Part shown: piece after piece, positions 6,074-8,541 of the stretch
Layout: every line of letters starts with the position of its first letter
How positions within the stretch are numbered: the first letter of the stretch is position 1
NCBI GenBank assembly: GCA_949284665.1
Contig: CASDWR010000034.1
Coordinates: 1 to 8,541 of the forward strand
Direction of reading: 5' to 3'
DNA: 8,541 bases
From: an uncultured Rikenellaceae bacterium
GTDB taxonomy: Bacteria > Bacteroidota > Bacteroidia > Bacteroidales > Rikenellaceae
The notes under the pieces: model-generated
What the model was told of the DNA's origin: nothing
The model's input: the letters and a program-made list of their open reading frames with translations, nothing else
The model's database searches: none
Program-made: the position numbers and the translations under genes

Positions 6074-8541
6074 TGTAATTGTGTACTTTACGTTTAATAG
6101 CTCTGATTATTTCTCCACCGAACATGATGATCGACGTAGTGCCGATAATAGTCATCCAATCCTTGAAAGAGATGGGGGTGGTGCGGAATACTTCGCCACC
6201 CAGATTGACGATTGCCACCTGGCCGGCTACGATAAGCAGTACGATCAGGACGAAGACATAGCTGTGTCGCAGATCATGGAAGGCCGATCGGTTTTCCCCG
6301 AAAGTTTTTACGTTGAACATGTTCCATACCTGAAGCATGACGAATACCGTAAAGAACATGGTCAGTTGACGTATCGACATGTCGGGGCCCCAAAAGAACA
6401 TCAGGCCCAGCAGGACGGCGACAAAAAGGAGTCCTGTAGATGCGATCGAAAGGTACATTGGACGGGTGATGATGAAATCGCTCTTTTTCCGCGGTTTGTC
6501 GAGCATCACCTTGGGGTCGGGAGGCAGGGATGCGAACGCCATAGCCGCAAATGTGTCCATGATAAGGTTGATCCATAGAATTTGCGTAACCGTCAGCGGC
6601 AATTTGTTCCCGATAATGGATCCGATGAATACGACGATGATGGCAGCGAAGTTGATGGTCAACTGGAACATCACGAAACGTTGAATATTGCGATAGAGTG
6701 ACCGTCCCCACAGTACGGCTGTGGCGATGCTGCTGAAAGAGTCATCGAGGAGGGTGATGTCCGAGGCCTCTTTTGCTACCGAGGTGCCGGAACCCATCGA
6801 GAGACCCACCTGTGCGAAATTGAGTGCCGGAGCGTCGTTTGTCCCGTCGCCTGTGACGGCAACCACTGCTCCGCGGCTTTGCAACAAACGGACCAGGCGT
6901 TGTTTGTCGAGCGGGCGTGCCCGTGACATGATTTTCAACTCTTCGACACGTTCCAAAAGTTGTTCGTCACTCATGGCCGCAAACTCGGCTCCGGTAATGC
7001 GGTTTTGTTCCCCGTCGTAGTTGTCGTCCCACAAACCGATCTGCCGGGCAATTTCACGGGCTGTTGCAGGGGTATCTCCCGTGACGATCTTGACTTTGAT
7101 GCCCGCATCCAGACAACGGCCTACAGCTGCCGGTACATCGGGTCGTACAGGGTCCGATATGGCGGCTATCCCGACAAATTCGAGCCTCCCTTCTTGTAAT
7201 GCCTTATCGGCGGCGGTCGCTTCGGTAGTTGTACAGGCAAAACCGAGGGTACGCATGGCCTTGTTTTGGAAATCGAGTAGGCGGGCATCGATCTCCTCGT
7301 CGGTGCGGCTGCCGGTACACATGGCTTTTACGATTTCCGGAGCCCCTTTGACATATAATTTTCTTGTGCCGTCGGCCGAGCGGAGAAGAGTCGCCATGTA
7401 TTTCCGCTCCGTGGAGAATGGAATCTGATCTATGATTTCCACCCTGTTGCGGACTGTCCGATAGTCGATGTCGTGATCGCGGAGCCACAGCAGCAATGCC
7501 CCTTCTGTCGGATTACCGATTGCTTTCCCGTTTTGGTCGAGGAATGCCGTGGTATTTGCAGCCAGTTGTTCAGCAAAGGAGGTGTCGTCGGAAGACCCGT
7601 AGCGGATGATTTCGTGTACCCTCATTTGATTCATGGTAAGAGTTCCGGTCTTGTCCGTGCAAATGACGGTTACAGCCCCCATTGTTTCACATGCATGCAT
7701 TTTCCTTACAAGATTATTCGTCTTCAGCATCTTGCGCATACTGACTGCCAGACTCAATGAAATGCTCATTGGGAGTCCTTCAGGAATTGCCATTACCATG
7801 ATAGCTACCGAAACCATAAAATATTGCAACAAGGCCTCAATGATCTTCAGCCATCCGGCCGAAGCGAGACCTCCGAACCAAAATCCTTTGATGAGCATGA
7901 CTGCGAAAATTGCGATCGCCAGTGTCGTGCCGATTTTCCCGATCAGTCTCGACAACTTTTCCAGTTGGAGGTCGAGCGGTGTTTTTTCTTCGCTTTTGAC
8001 CGTGGCCTGTTGTGCCACGCGACCGAATTCGGTGGCATCTCCCACGGCGATCACCCGCATTGTCCCGCGGCCTTCGGTGACGGTCGTTCCACGCATGGCC
8101 ATATTGGAGGGGTAGGTGGCCTCCTGATCGAAGAATTGGGCATCGGTTTCTTTGGATACGAGTGGCTCGCCTGTAAGGGTCGATTCGTTAACGGTCATCG
8201 ATACTGTTTCGAGCAATTCCCCGTCTGCGGGAATCTCCTCCCCCGCTTCGAGCAATACGATATCTCCGCGTACTACGTCCCTTCGGGGAATCTCCTGCAC
8301 GTTGTCATCGCGAATCACTTTGACCGCTACGTCGTCGTTTACCTGATTGAGTACGTCGAATCGGCGTTTGGCGTCGTATTCGAACCAAAATGAAACGCCT
8401 GTGGCCAATATGATCGCGCACAAGATCCCAATCGTTTCCGCAAACTCGCCGTCAACACAGGCAACAGCCAGAGAGAGACATGCGGCGACCAGCAAAACCT
8501 TGATGATGGGGTCTTTGAACTTGTCGATGAACAATTTCCAT
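6054..8541 (-). CDS. PMCA-type calcium-transporting P-type ATPase, 5' end outside window
   Basis: A P2-type ATPase that should export Ca2+ across the inner membrane at the cost of ATP. The frame is open to the window edge and begins mid-protein with WKLFIDKFKDPII, so the TTG at 8534 is not the start; the N-terminal cytosolic segment is missing. Counting from that TTG: TM1-TM2 at about 12-50, actuator TGEP 121-124, TM3-TM4 at about 203-256 with PEGLP 251-255, phosphorylation site DKTGT with D294, nucleotide-binding KGAPE 396-400, hinge TGDGTND 561-567, and six C-terminal membrane segments (about 620-812). The residues expected at the single Ca2+ site of plasma-membrane calcium pumps are present: E252, N656 and D660 in WINLIMDTF. 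QVWNMFNVKTF in the C-terminal half also fits the PMCA group. No calmodulin-binding tail is seen; the protein ends in a short basic stretch. The last 20 bases overlap guaD. Ca2+ specificity is inferred from motifs; Mn2+ or mixed transport is possible. Confidence 0.92.
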   Translation of the reverse strand, partial: WKLFIDKFKDPIIKVLLVAACLSLAVACVDGEFAETIGILCAIILATGVSFWFEYDAKRRFDVLNQVNDDVAVKVIRDDNVQEIPRRDVVRGDIVLLEAGEEIPADGELLETVSMTVNESTLTGEPLVSKETDAQFFDQEATYPSNMAMRGTTVTEGRGTMRVIAVGDATEFGRVAQQATVKSEEKTPLDLQLEKLSRLIGKIGTTLAIAIFAVMLIKGFWFGGLASAGWLKIIEALLQYFMVSVAIMVMAIPEGLPMSISLSLAVSMRKMLKTNNLVRKMHACETMGAVTVICTDKTGTLTMNQMRVHEIIRYGSSDDTSFAEQLAANTTAFLDQNGKAIGNPTEGALLLWLRDHDIDYRTVRNRVEIIDQIPFSTERKYMATLLRSADGTRKLYVKGAPEIVKAMCTGSRTDEEIDARLLDFQNKAMRTLGFACTTTEATAADKALQEGRLEFVGIAAISDPVRPDVPAAVGRCLDAGIKVKIVTGDTPATAREIARQIGLWDDNYDGEQNRITGAEFAAMSDEQLLERVEELKIMSRARPLDKQRLVRLLQSRGAVVAVTGDGTNDAPALNFAQVGLSMGSGTSVAKEASDITLLDDSFSSIATAVLWGRSLYRNIQRFVMFQLTINFAAIIVVFIGSIIGNKLPLTVTQILWINLIMDTFAAMAFASLPPDPKVMLDKPRKKSDFIITRPMYLSIASTGLLFVAVLLGLMFFWGPDMSIRQLTMFFTVFVMLQVWNMFNVKTFGENRSAFHDLRHSYVFVLIVLLIVAGQVAIVNLGGEVFRTTPISFKDWMTIIGTTSIIMFGGEIIRAIKRKVHNYNGKERK

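Noticed and set aside
8532..8534. TTG as the ATPase start codon
   Set aside because: The frame continues upstream to the window edge with WKL, matching internal P-type ATPase sequence, so the real start lies outside.

Overview
The window reads as a core-genome segment of a member of the Bacteroidota, most likely order Bacteroidales. Three independent Bacteroidetes-type promoters (TTTG near -33, TAnnTTTG near -7) sit where transcription should begin. Start codons lack Shine-Dalgarno leaders, and the RNase Y, RimO, FtsY and ZapA proteins have a Bacteroidetes character. Base composition is intermediate, near half G+C by eye. The family within Bacteroidales cannot be fixed from this window.

Every gene lies on the minus strand, so transcription runs from high to low coordinates. 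In that order: the 3' part of a PMCA-type calcium-pumping P-type ATPase (8541-6054, 5' end outside the window); a CDA-fold guanine deaminase (6073-5570) overlapping the ATPase end by 20 bases; a 236-base gap with a perfect 14-base palindrome and a promoter; ftsY (5333-4347) and rimO (4336-2990) as a tight pair; a promoter just after rimO; a short coiled-coil gene (2929-2639) and zapA (2628-2332) as a second tight pair; about 700 bases of almost stop-free but apparently non-coding DNA with extreme strand asymmetry (pyrimidines on plus, purines on minus); a promoter and a structured RNA that I read as 6S RNA (about 1599-1417); and rny (1354 to beyond base 1), encoding membrane-anchored RNase Y.

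The genes fall into functional modules. FtsY (co-translational membrane targeting) and RimO (methylthiolation of ribosomal protein S12) are both tied to the ribosome. The coiled-coil protein and ZapA form a likely Z-ring accessory pair. 6S RNA (RNA polymerase control) and RNase Y (mRNA decay) are both RNA-level regulators. The ATPase and deaminase are accessory metabolic and transport genes that appear translationally coupled.

The least ordinary part is 1640-2331. It contains a 48-base unbroken pyrimidine run, several SD-like GGAGG motifs on the sense RNA of a lineage that does not use SD pairing, a possible 33-codon ORF ten bases after zapA, and similar CTCAA...TTGAG dyads at both ends. No complete new multi-gene system is evident here. 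The candidate 6S locus and the purine-rich transcript between zapA and 6S are the most rewarding places to look.
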